The position numbers and the translations under genes were made by a program. A model generated the notes under the pieces. That model was not told where the DNA came from and ran no database searches. It was given only the letters and a program-made list of their open reading frames with translations. From NCBI GenBank assembly GCA_945862165.1, contig CAMAXI010000003.1, forward strand, positions 168,437 to 232,436: 64,000 bases of DNA. Reading direction: 5' to 3'. Origin of the DNA: Chryseobacterium gleum (lineage in GTDB: Bacteria > Bacteroidota > Bacteroidia > Flavobacteriales_D > Crocinitomicaceae). The first letter of the stretch is position 1. Every line of letters begins with the position of its first letter. Positions 47,216 through 55,952 of this stretch are shown piece by piece.

Positions 47216-50200
47216 ATGAAACGCTATCTTTTTTTATTGATTTTACCGTTACAGCTGGTGAATTTACGTGCCCAAACAGTAAATTATGCGCTACCAAAAG
47301 TGGAAAATGGCCAATGGTATATTACACATGGAACTAAAAAGATTAAATTACCTAATACATATAATTACTTAAATTATTTTGATAATACTGGGCATGCCTA
47401 TTTCTGTAACGGTTCCAAATATGGAATTATTGATTCCACTGGAAAAGAAAAGCTTGCGGCAAAACAATTAGAAATAATTCAATATTCTAATGGCTTGTTT
47501 CGATATGCTGTAGAAAAAGGTTACTTGCTTCATTCTTTAAAAACCAATATAAAAATACCATGTAGTTGGTCCAAACAAATCGCAGAAAATTGGATTTATT
47601 TTAAACAAGAGGGTAATTATTTCATTTTGCATACCAACTGGAAAGAACCACTTGCGATTGTAAATGAGAACTCTATCCAAAAAACAGCGTTTAATTATTT
47701 GTATGTCCGCATGTTTGACTTGCGTTACTCCTTGTATTTACCCGATGGGAAATTATTAGAAGAAAATCCGGAAATTGTACGAGAAGAATTTGATGTACTT
47801 TATGTTAAAGGGGCTAAAAATCATTTTATTCTTAACACCAATGGTAAAATAAATCTTCCTGTTGATGCAACAAACGTTCGTGTCCTACCCGATTATTTTA
47901 TTTACTGTTCTCAAGAAAAAGTACATCTGATTGATAGTGAATCTAACCGAGAAATTTTTGTAGCAGATGGGGATGGTGTAGCACCCTATAAAAACAAATT
48001 TTATGTTTATAAAAATAGTCGAATTGGTTTATTGGACGCAAATGGGAAGCAAATTTTAGCTCCTATATACCGCAATTTCTATGAGTCACAAGGAAACTAT
48101 ATAGTCAATCTTAAAGGGAATGTTGGTTTAGTAAATGAAGAAGGAAAAGAATTAATACCTGCTATTTATCAATCCATTATACAGCAAGGGGAATATTATA
48201 AAACTTCTTTATTTACAGGTACCATTGGTTTGATTTCGGCAGTGAATTACAAGGAACTACTTTCTCCATATTACACTAAAATTACTACCGATGGGACATC
48301 GATACGTGCTTGGGATAACAATCGTTTGGTAATTATTGAATTAGACAAAGACCATCGTGAAAAAAATCGATTTTACTTAAACAATGTGATTTCTATGAAT
48401 AACTATAAAGACAATACTAAATTGCGCTGTTTTGATCAACGTTTATTTAAAATCGGTTGGTATTACACCAGTAAAACAACCACAAATGAAGCGCAGAAAA
48501 TACGTACCACCAGTTATTTATGGGGAATAGAAGAAAATGATTCTGTTCTTGTGAAAGCACACTTCAAAACTCCTACCTATATTGAAAACGCGAACTTCAG
48601 TTTAGTTCCATCTAAAAAACTAGAGAATAAATTAGCAACAAAACTTTTAGGCACTCTCGAAATTGGAGATAATAAATTTGGTAGTGATGCTTTTAACTTT
48701 GTTCAACGCAAATCGGTCAATAGATTTCAAATTACTGCTTTTGATAGTACGGATTTTTACACAAAAGAATATGCAAGAATCCATACTACAAAATCTTTGG
48801 GGATAATCACGAAATCTGGTAATACACGAGAATTATTGTTTATCGACGATGCGTACAATGGATATTCTAGGTATTGTCAAGCAGGAGAAGTAGAGAAAAA
48901 CAACGAAAAAAAAGGAAACGTTATTCTTCCAGCGTTTTTGAGCAATACTGGCTATCTAAAAATAGAAAACAAAACAGCGAAAATTTCAAAAGGCACATGG
49001 AATTATCTTACAAAAAATGGAGACTCCTTATTCAATGAACCATTTCTATTTGCTTATAATTTTCGTAAAAAAACGGCGATTGTGCAACGCAAAAAAGGAT
49101 ATGGTGTAATTCGTGAGGATTCTGTTATTATTCCAACGGTATTTTCAAGCATTCAACGTATTTCTTCTGCGAAAGACACGCTTTTTTTAGTAAATCGGCA
49201 CCGAGATTTTACACATTATTTAGATAGTAACTTACAACTATTGGATACCAAGGCGTTTAAAATCCTAGCAACAAGTGATTCACTCATTGTCATACAACAA
49301 GGGAATAACTACCAACTTTTGTCTAGTACCAATAAAATACTAGAAACATCTACGCGTATGTATTACCTGGTGAATAAACATTATGTGATGCATAAAGAAG
49401 GAAAAAATTATGTGATTAGAAATAGTAAATTAAATATTGTTGGTAATAGTGTTTTGAAACCTTTAACATTCATTGATGACATGCACTTCATCGTCGAAAA
49501 CCATCATCTAAATGCTGTTTTTCATGTAAATGGAGATACGGTTATTGGATTTGAACACAAAAATTTAGAATATTCAAATGGATTTATCCGTGCCTATGGC
49601 GAGGATAATTATATACGGATATACAATAAAAAATTCCAAGCAATCGTCCGTAAAAAACATCATAACACGATTGATATCAAAGATGATTTTTCACAGCAAC
49701 ACATCGCAATTACAGTTCACCAAAAAGCCTATATCTATGACCAATCTGGTATACAAGTTACGAAAATAGCTCTACAAAAAGAAGAACAAGTTTTACAAAT
49801 CTATTACAATTTAGTACTCACTTCCTTCGGGAGATTTTTAAATTTTCAAGGTCAATGTGTCAATCTAAAGAGTCTTGAAAGTGGGCATAATTCCATCGAT
49901 TCAAACTATTATGTTTTTATAGATAAATTGGATAAATGGCATATTTTAACTACATCAGGTGATTTATTACTGGAGGAAGAAGAAAAAACGGATCTAAATT
50001 ATTTGGGGGAAGATGTATTTTGCTACTATGATACAACGGATCAATTTGTGATTTTTGATTCTAGAAATAAACAAAAATATTTGTATGCAGAATCCTTTAA
50101 AGGCAAGTTCTCGGATGGATATTTATTATTAAAAATAGAGGGCAACTATGAATTTGTAGACCGTAATTTTCAAAATATTTTTCAGAAATCATTTGATGAT

Positions 50201-50491
50201 GCATATCCTTACAAACATGGAATGGCGCCAGTAATGATCGATAAAAACTGGACATTAATAGGTAAGCAAGGATTCCAAAAAGCACTTCCCACATATAATC
50301 ACATTGAAAAAAAAGGAGTTAACTTATATAGTATTGAAACACATAACTTTTTTGGTATTTACGATTCTCAAGGGAAGGTAATCATTGAACCAACGTACTT
50401 GAGTATACATTTTTTAGAGGATGGAATTATCCAAGCAACCAAACTTGGTGTCATCGATTATTACACCATGGACGGAAGAAAACTAGAATAA
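47216..50491 (+). CDS. 1091-residue exported WG-repeat protein
   Basis: Signal peptide at residues 1-19 (YLFLLILPLQLVNLRAQ). The rest is built from many WG (KWG) beta repeats of ~25-35 residues, for example YGIIDSTGKEKL, IGLLDANGKQILAPIYR, VGLVNEEGKELIPAIYQ and FGIYDSQGKVIIEPTY. WG repeats form beta-rich binding surfaces; no catalytic domain is seen. Middle portions are too divergent to count repeats by eye. The gene runs towards the PCAT exporter and is not part of that system. Confidence 0.88.
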   Translation: MKRYLFLLILPLQLVNLRAQTVNYALPKVENGQWYITHGTKKIKLPNTYNYLNYFDNTGHAYFCNGSKYGIIDSTGKEKLAAKQLEIIQYSNGLFRYAVEKGYLLHSLKTNIKIPCSWSKQIAENWIYFKQEGNYFILHTNWKEPLAIVNENSIQKTAFNYLYVRMFDLRYSLYLPDGKLLEENPEIVREEFDVLYVKGAKNHFILNTNGKINLPVDATNVRVLPDYFIYCSQEKVHLIDSESNREIFVADGDGVAPYKNKFYVYKNSRIGLLDANGKQILAPIYRNFYESQGNYIVNLKGNVGLVNEEGKELIPAIYQSIIQQGEYYKTSLFTGTIGLISAVNYKELLSPYYTKITTDGTSIRAWDNNRLVIIELDKDHREKNRFYLNNVISMNNYKDNTKLRCFDQRLFKIGWYYTSKTTTNEAQKIRTTSYLWGIEENDSVLVKAHFKTPTYIENANFSLVPSKKLENKLATKLLGTLEIGDNKFGSDAFNFVQRKSVNRFQITAFDSTDFYTKEYARIHTTKSLGIITKSGNTRELLFIDDAYNGYSRYCQAGEVEKNNEKKGNVILPAFLSNTGYLKIENKTAKISKGTWNYLTKNGDSLFNEPFLFAYNFRKKTAIVQRKKGYGVIREDSVIIPTVFSSIQRISSAKDTLFLVNRHRDFTHYLDSNLQLLDTKAFKILATSDSLIVIQQGNNYQLLSSTNKILETSTRMYYLVNKHYVMHKEGKNYVIRNSKLNIVGNSVLKPLTFIDDMHFIVENHHLNAVFHVNGDTVIGFEHKNLEYSNGFIRAYGEDNYIRIYNKKFQAIVRKKHHNTIDIKDDFSQQHIAITVHQKAYIYDQSGIQVTKIALQKEEQVLQIYYNLVLTSFGRFLNFQGQCVNLKSLESGHNSIDSNYYVFIDKLDKWHILTTSGDLLLEEEEKTDLNYLGEDVFCYYDTTDQFVIFDSRNKQKYLYAESFKGKFSDGYLLLKIEGNYEFVDRNFQNIFQKSFDDAYPYKHGMAPVMIDKNWTLIGKQGFQKALPTYNHIEKKGVNLYSIETHNFFGIYDSQGKVIIEPTYLSIHFLEDGIIQATKLGVIDYYTMDGRKLE

Positions 50492-50503
50492 ACAAAGGGA
50501 ATG

Positions 50504-52684
50504 TTAGGATAACTGATTTTTAACCAAGGAATAATACTTCCCTTTTTTTGTGAGAAGTTCTAAATGTGTTCCCTGTTCTACGAGTTGGCCTTTATCTAAA
50601 ACTACAATTGTATCTGCATTTTTGATAGTGCTTAATCGATGTGCAACTAATATAACGGTTTGTTGTCTAAAATGCTCGTAAATATTTTGCATGATTAAAG
50701 CCTCGTTTTCTGTATCCAAAGCTGAAGTTGCTTCATCAAAAATAAAATATGCTGCTTTTTTATACACCGCACGCGCAATTAATATTCGTTGACATTGTCC
50801 ACCGCTTAATTGCATGCCATTTTTACCGATTTTTGTTTGCAAATTACCACGTAGATTATGTTCTAGAAATGCAGATAAATTAGCGATTTTAATAGCATTT
50901 TGGAAGCGAATTTGATCGATATAATCTTCTTCCATTGTAATGTTGTACAAAAAAGTGTGATCGAAAATATATCCATTTTGCATGACCGTGGATATATTGG
51001 TACGAAGTTCTTTAGGCGAAATTGTACTTAAGGTATGCTTTCCAAAGTGCACCTCACCTTCATATTCTGGATAATAGCCTAATATCAATCGGAGTAAAGT
51101 TGTTTTTCCACTTCCACTCTCCCCGACAATTGCGGTTGTTTTTCCTTTTTCTATACAGAGATTCAACTCTTGAATACTTGGATTAATTTGTCCAAAATAA
51201 CGAAAATTAAAATTTTTAAACTGAATATTTCCTGGAGTAAACATTCGGTTTGACAGGGTTTCTGGCTCTTCCTTTAAGGCTTGAATACTCCATAAACGAT
51301 GCATGCTCAATTTTGCATCTTGGTATGCATGTGCAAATGCAAGAAGTTGATTTAAAGGCTGATTTGTTTGACCAAGTACAAAAGACAAACTTAATAATCC
51401 GCCAAATGAAAGTTGATTACTCATTACTAATTTAGCAGCTAAAAAGGTTATTAAGATATTTTTACCGTGTTGGAAAAAGGAATATCCCAACGATTGATAC
51501 ATATCAATTTTAGTACGCTTAAGGGTTAATAAATGTGATTCTTGTTGTGTTTTGAACCAGGATTGTTGCTGTTGATTTTCCACCTCAAACAATTTCACTT
51601 CTTGTATACCACCTACAATTTCATGTAATTTATTTTGACTTTCAACATGTTTTTGAAACTGTAAATATTCTATCTTTTTTCGAGGTGTTTGAAAAAAATA
51701 CATCCAAACAATTCCGAAAATTACACTTAAAATAAAAATAAAAAAAATTGAAATCCCATACATCCATACTACAAATGAGTAAATACACACATTGGTTATG
51801 GAGAACAAAGTAGACACTAAATCGGATGTTAAAAACTCTTCTAACCGTTTATGATCTTGTATCCGTTGTGCTAAATCTCCGTACGATTTTGAATCGAAAA
51901 AACGCATGGGTAATTTAAATAATTTGACTAAAAAATCGTTTATTAGAGCTAATCCTATTTTACCTGAAAGGTAGGTCGTAATCCAAGTTCTTATAAATGT
52001 AAGGATAGAATCTCCAATGAATAAACCAATTTGGGCGAAAAACAAAAGAAATAACAAATGTATATCCTTAAACTTAATTGCTTTATCTACAATTAATTGA
52101 GTAACATAAGGAACAAGTAATGTAATCATACTTGTAAGGAGCATAACACCAATTAATTGTAAAAATTTTATTTTATTTGTTACAATATATTTGGCGGCAT
52201 TTTTAGAAATCCGATATTTCCCTTGTTCAGTTCTTTGCTCTTCAAAATTTTCGCTTTTACAAAAAAGCATCGCATATCCAAAATCTTCCTCTTGTTTTAA
52301 AAAATGCTTTTCGAATTCATTTTTTGTGACTTTATATTTTTTAAAAGCAGGATCTGCAATAAAATAGTGTTTTTGTCTACCTACTTTTTGAACCTTATAT
52401 AAAACCACAAAATGATTGTTGTTCCAATGTACAATACAAGGCAATGTCTCCTCCGAAAAATCATCCACAGCGATCCGAATTGCATTAGTCGACAAACCGA
52501 CCTGCTTTGCAGCGTTTGACAAACTACTAAAATCGACACCTTGGATAGACTTTTGGCAAAGTTCATTTAAATATTCTAAAGAATACCTGGTGCCGAAATG
52601 GCGCGTAATCATAGACAAACATGCAGTGCCGCAATCGGTACTATCCATTTGTCGGATCAATTTGATTTTTCGAGAGGAGAACAT
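50504..52684 (-). CDS. peptidase-containing ABC exporter (C39 peptidase, PCAT)
   Basis: 726 residues. An N-terminal C39 peptidase domain has Gln12, Cys18 (in MDSTDCGTACLSM), His91 (VHWNNNHFVVLY) and Asp111 (FIADPA), the full catalytic set. A six-helix transmembrane domain follows (~165-440). The ATPase domain has Walker A GESGSGKTT, signature LSGGQCQR and Walker B FIFDEATSAL. Such proteins cut peptide precursors after a double-glycine leader and export the core. Two such precursors lie just upstream. No HlyD-type adaptor gene is adjacent. Confidence 0.95.
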   Translation of the reverse strand: MFSSRKIKLIRQMDSTDCGTACLSMITRHFGTRYSLEYLNELCQKSIQGVDFSSLSNAAKQVGLSTNAIRIAVDDFSEETLPCIVHWNNNHFVVLYKVQKVGRQKHYFIADPAFKKYKVTKNEFEKHFLKQEEDFGYAMLFCKSENFEEQRTEQGKYRISKNAAKYIVTNKIKFLQLIGVMLLTSMITLLVPYVTQLIVDKAIKFKDIHLLFLLFFAQIGLFIGDSILTFIRTWITTYLSGKIGLALINDFLVKLFKLPMRFFDSKSYGDLAQRIQDHKRLEEFLTSDLVSTLFSITNVCIYSFVVWMYGISIFFIFILSVIFGIVWMYFFQTPRKKIEYLQFQKHVESQNKLHEIVGGIQEVKLFEVENQQQQSWFKTQQESHLLTLKRTKIDMYQSLGYSFFQHGKNILITFLAAKLVMSNQLSFGGLLSLSFVLGQTNQPLNQLLAFAHAYQDAKLSMHRLWSIQALKEEPETLSNRMFTPGNIQFKNFNFRYFGQINPSIQELNLCIEKGKTTAIVGESGSGKTTLLRLILGYYPEYEGEVHFGKHTLSTISPKELRTNISTVMQNGYIFDHTFLYNITMEEDYIDQIRFQNAIKIANLSAFLEHNLRGNLQTKIGKNGMQLSGGQCQRILIARAVYKKAAYFIFDEATSALDTENEALIMQNIYEHFRQQTVILVAHRLSTIKNADTIVVLDKGQLVEQGTHLELLTKKGKYYSLVKNQLS

Positions 52685-52698
52685 TGGGTATTAATTGA

Positions 52699-52776
52699 AG
52701 AGAAGCAAGGATAAGTCTGTAAAAATTTAATCCAGGAGATAACTCCGTTGTTGTTATTAATTTGCCTTGCTTCTCT
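52699..52776. promoter_or_regulatory. 12-bp inverted repeat between peptide gene 1 and the exporter
   Basis: AGAGAAGCAAGG (52699-52710) and CCTTGCTTCTCT (52765-52776) are perfect inverted copies, 54 bp apart. Within the loop is a small hairpin GGAG-ATAA-CTCC (52735-52746). It lies between the stop of peptide 1 and the start of the exporter. An attenuating or mRNA-processing structure that keeps exporter levels below peptide levels is an inference. Confidence 0.65.
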
Positions 52777-52787
52777 AGTTGAAAATA

Positions 52788-52967
52788 TTAAAATTTGAAA
52801 TTAAAAATCTCGAATTTAATTACGATTGTATTTCCGTCTCCAACAAAAACAGTCGATTTAGGCTTCGTAGTTGCGGTTTTTTTTGGTTTCGGAATTGTAT
52901 CTTCTCCTCCGATAATTCTTACTTGTTCGTCTAACGAAATAGTAGTAAATGTTAATTCATTTTTCAT
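52788..52967 (-). CDS. double-glycine leader peptide 1 (59 residues)
   Basis: ATG at 52967, TAA at 52788-52790. Leader residues 1-21 end in RIIGG. They fit the C39 consensus with Ile at -12, Glu at -8, Ile at -4 and Gly-Gly at -2/-1. The predicted core (22-59) starts EDTIPKPKK, is rich in Lys, Thr and Pro, has no Cys, and ends FEIFNFKF. It shares leader length and pattern with peptide 2. The gene is 103 bp upstream of the exporter on the same strand, so secretion by it is expected. The role may be bacteriocin, signal or matrix peptide; not decidable here. Confidence 0.85.
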   Translation of the reverse strand: MKNELTFTTISLDEQVRIIGGEDTIPKPKKTATTKPKSTVFVGDGNTIVIKFEIFNFKF

Positions 52968-53034
52968 TTTTATACACTTTAAATTATTTTAACTAGTTCA
53001 TTCAAGTTTATACACATTCAATGTTTATGGTGTT

Positions 53035-53078
53035 GATGTACATCGGTTATCAAAGTCGACTTAAGGCCCTACGACTTT
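53035..53078 (-). promoter_or_regulatory. hairpin plus GATGTACATC palindrome upstream of peptide 1
   Basis: AAAGTCG (53052-53058) and CGACTTT (53072-53078) form a 7-bp stem around a GGCC-containing 13-base loop. Perfect palindrome GATGTACATC follows at 53035-53044. The same arrangement occurs upstream of peptide 2. Confidence 0.65.
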
Positions 53079-53109
53079 AATGCGATGGTTTTTTTACTTT
53101 AATTCTAAA

Positions 53110-53280
53110 TTAGAAATTAAATAAAATTGGTACTACAGGAATCGTTGGAGTAGGTTTCAATCCATCTTTAAACTGATCGATGATTGATTTAGGTCTTGGT
53201 TTTGGACCAATTTCAACACCGCCCATAATTTTTCCTTGCTCATCTATTGCGATAGATGCAGTGATTTTGTGATTTTTCAT
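53110..53280 (-). CDS. double-glycine leader peptide 2 (56 residues)
   Basis: ATG at 53280. Residues 1-21 end in KIMGG, with Ile at -12, Glu at -8, Ile at -4 and Gly-Gly. Identical to peptide 1 at MKN, at DEQ, and at the GG, with the same leader length. The predicted core begins VEIGPKPRPKS, is Pro-rich (LKPTPTIPVVP) and ends ILFNF; the FNF ending recurs in peptide 1. A longer frame to 53481 exists but runs into the previous gene and lacks this logic. No Cys, so no disulfide or lanthionine. Confidence 0.85.
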   Translation of the reverse strand: MKNHKITASIAIDEQGKIMGGVEIGPKPRPKSIIDQFKDGLKPTPTIPVVPILFNF

Positions 53281-53345
53281 TTTTGTAAATTTTATTTGTG
53301 TTTCTATCCAGCTAACAATTCTTGTTGCTAGGTGCTTTTTATTTT

Positions 53346-53388
53346 GATGTACATCTTCTTTAAAGTCTTTTGGGCCTTCGACTTTAAA
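53346..53388 (-). promoter_or_regulatory. hairpin plus GATGTACATC palindrome upstream of peptide 2
   Basis: TTTAAAGTC (53359-53367) and GACTTTAAA (53380-53388) form a perfect 9-bp stem with a 12-base loop that includes GGCC. GATGTACATC is at 53346-53355. It lies between the barrel gene's stop and peptide 2. Confidence 0.65.
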
Positions 53389-53404
53389 ACTTTTATAGTT
53401 TGTA

Positions 53405-55774
53405 TTATTCTGATATTGTTCGTTCGATTTCTTCGTCGTTTTTAATCTCTTTATCTTCAATTTGGACTTTCTTATTTCCAAAATTATAGGTTAACGAAAA
53501 ACGAACAGATTGATTATCGTTATAATTGACAACATCAAGTAGAACACCATTGGAATACATTTTCATTAATGGTTTCATCGATCGAAAAATATCATTAAAT
53601 GTCAAACCAACCAAAAATTTTCTGTTTTTTGTGCGATACATTAATCCTGAATTCAGACCATAATAAGATTCAACTTTAACAATACCTGTTGTCGATGGAA
53701 ATGCGTACGAACCCACTAAGGTTACGCTCAACCCTTTTTTCGGGGTTTTTATTTGGTTAGACACCATCAAATTCGCACTAAAACCATCGACCTTTGAGTA
53801 GGTAATTATTGAATTAGAATATGCCTTTGAATAGCCTACATTACACTGAGCATCTGATTGTATCCAATTGTTTTTATAGGAATACGCTAGATTTAAGGTG
53901 AAATAATCGTAGGACAAATAATTAAAATATGTATATACTTGTTTGTTCGTTGCTACATCCACCACTGGTATTTGTCCGTAAGCATCGGTGGTATGGTTTA
54001 ATCCAAAAGTAGAAGAGAATTTATCTTTATACATAAAATACAATTCATAATTCCCAGTATAGGAAGGACGTAAAAAAGGATTACCAATGGCATATTGATT
54101 CGCATTTACATAAAAACGAAATGGATTTAATTGCGCATAATCAGGTCTATCTAATCGTTTTGCATAATTAAATCCTACATACACCTCTTCTTGAAGCGTA
54201 TAATTAACATATACCGTTGGGAAAAGTTTTAAGTACGTGTAATTAATATCTTTGTTATACGAGAATGAAAAACTCTTTATCATAGAATTTTCTGCCCTTA
54301 AACCTAATTGGAATTCCCATTTATCAAGCGATTTTGACCCTGAAAAATATAAGGCTTGTATATTTTCGGTATAACGAAACTTGTCGTTTTCTGTTAAGGT
54401 CGTTACTGTATTAAACTGATTTACATTACTAAATTCATTCATATTTACAATGGAACTTATACGACCACCAAAATTTAAATTGAACTTTTCAAAGGGAAGT
54501 TCTACGTCAACATCCAAAGAATGCGAATATATATTTTGTTTACTCGCAGAATTTATCGTTGACAACAAATTAGGCGACATAAAATAATGTGTTCTACTGT
54601 CTAAATTACGTCCTCGATGTTGATCATACAAAAAATAATTATAATCAATTGCTATTTTTTTTCCTAAAGTATCTAAAATATGTGTAAAGTTTAAACCGGA
54701 ATTCATCGAAACCATTCGTGATGAACCATCTCCAATCGAATTGGTAATTGAATCATTTAAACCATTTTTGGAATAGTTAATTTGCGAAGTGTTTTGAAGC
54801 AATTGTTCAGATGTATTCACCTGATTAGAAAGAATAAACTTGGATTTTTCACTCCATTTATAGGTTAAATCCAAATTATTATTTATACCATTATTCCCTG
54901 ACTTTCCTATCAATGCCATTTTGTTGGAAGAGGACGGGAACTGAGAATTTACATCATTGAGTTTTTGTTGCTTGTTTTGACTTACTCCTAAACGATCTTT
55001 AATACTAAACTTGTCTTTGTTATAATTAATCCCCGCACCTAACACTTCCGACCAATAAGTATTTCGAGTTACCGCACTTGTAACATCTCCGCTATACCCC
55101 TTTTTTAACACCGATTTTAGGATAATCAAGATAATTCCAGAAGAACCTTCTGCTTGGTATTTGGCAGGAGGCGTGGTGATTACCTCTATGCGCGAAACAT
55201 CATCACTCGGAACAGTGTATAAGTAATTGATTAAGTCTTCACCTCCTAATTGCAGTACTTGATCGTCGACATAAATAATGGCTTCACCTTTTCCTAAAAT
55301 TGAAACTGTGTAATCATCGACTTTAACACCCGGAGTCATCGCTAATAAATTATACAAGGTATTACCATAGGAAATCAATGAATTCTCTACATGAAATACC
55401 ATACGATCCGCCTTTCGCTTAAACACTGGTTTTTTGTTATTAATCGTTGCGGCTTCCAACTGTTTGGACTTCACCATCTCAATCACAATGGTGGTATCCC
55501 TAGAAATAATAGCGACTTGTTCCGTAACCACGCCGTATTGCGAAACTTTAAACGAATATTCTCCTGCAACAACGGATTGAAAACTACAATTCCCTGAACT
55601 ATCTGTGTAAAGTGTTTGCAAATAAGTATCTTGCCGCACTATTGAAACCGTTGTCAATTCCATACCTCGACCTTTAAAATCTATAATCTTGGTTGTAACC
55701 TTGAACTGTGCATGAACGTTTGTTACTTGGAGACAAGAAATAATAAAAAGGAATAAAAAGAAGCACTTTTTCAT
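53405..55774 (-). CDS. outer-membrane beta-barrel/TonB-type protein upstream of the peptide genes
   Basis: 789 residues. Signal peptide (FFLFLFIISCLQVTNVHAQ), carboxypeptidase-regulatory-like domain (~25-110), plug domain (~125-225, with TPGVKVDDYTVSILGKG, IYVDDQVL and PPAKYQAEGSSGII), then a long beta-barrel. A charged C-terminal tail (KNDEEIERTISE) follows the last strand. This is the outer-membrane beta-barrel family common in Bacteroidota. Being the first gene of the strand run that leads through both peptides to the exporter, it may be an outer-membrane partner of that system. That link is positional only. Confidence 0.85.
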   Translation of the reverse strand: MKKCFFLFLFIISCLQVTNVHAQFKVTTKIIDFKGRGMELTTVSIVRQDTYLQTLYTDSSGNCSFQSVVAGEYSFKVSQYGVVTEQVAIISRDTTIVIEMVKSKQLEAATINNKKPVFKRKADRMVFHVENSLISYGNTLYNLLAMTPGVKVDDYTVSILGKGEAIIYVDDQVLQLGGEDLINYLYTVPSDDVSRIEVITTPPAKYQAEGSSGIILIILKSVLKKGYSGDVTSAVTRNTYWSEVLGAGINYNKDKFSIKDRLGVSQNKQQKLNDVNSQFPSSSNKMALIGKSGNNGINNNLDLTYKWSEKSKFILSNQVNTSEQLLQNTSQINYSKNGLNDSITNSIGDGSSRMVSMNSGLNFTHILDTLGKKIAIDYNYFLYDQHRGRNLDSRTHYFMSPNLLSTINSASKQNIYSHSLDVDVELPFEKFNLNFGGRISSIVNMNEFSNVNQFNTVTTLTENDKFRYTENIQALYFSGSKSLDKWEFQLGLRAENSMIKSFSFSYNKDINYTYLKLFPTVYVNYTLQEEVYVGFNYAKRLDRPDYAQLNPFRFYVNANQYAIGNPFLRPSYTGNYELYFMYKDKFSSTFGLNHTTDAYGQIPVVDVATNKQVYTYFNYLSYDYFTLNLAYSYKNNWIQSDAQCNVGYSKAYSNSIITYSKVDGFSANLMVSNQIKTPKKGLSVTLVGSYAFPSTTGIVKVESYYGLNSGLMYRTKNRKFLVGLTFNDIFRSMKPLMKMYSNGVLLDVVNYNDNQSVRFSLTYNFGNKKVQIEDKEIKNDEEIERTISE

Positions 55775-55902
55775 CAGTATTTTTCGTTTGTTTTTCTAGG
55801 ACAAAACTATTAACAGATTTTACAACTACCAAATTATCAGTGTAAATCGCGTATAAATACGATGGGCTAAAATTGCGCATATCGCCCAGATATAGACAAA
55901 AA

Positions 55903-55928
55903 AAAGACCGCTTTTACAAGCAGTCTTT
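55903..55928 (-). terminator. intrinsic terminator downstream of the DUF2911 gene
   Basis: AAAGAC-C-GCTT and AAGC-A-GTCTTT pair around TTAC with one mismatch; on the minus strand a run of eight T follows. It ends the hisS-hutH-membrane-DUF2911 run. Confidence 0.8.
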
Positions 55929-55952
55929 CCTATTTCTATTAACGTTTTTCGT

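Noticed and set aside
47216..50491. WG-repeat protein as part of the peptide export system
   Set aside because: It is on the opposite strand, convergent with the exporter, and paired with a lipoprotein on its own side.
52795..52992. 65-residue plus-strand ORF
   Set aside because: It is antisense to peptide 1, whose leader motif and neighbours make the minus strand the coding one.
53110..53481. 123-residue protein in place of the 56-residue peptide
   Set aside because: The extra 67 residues overlap the end of the barrel gene in another frame and span the hairpin/palindrome element; the internal ATG gives a leader matching peptide 1 exactly in length.
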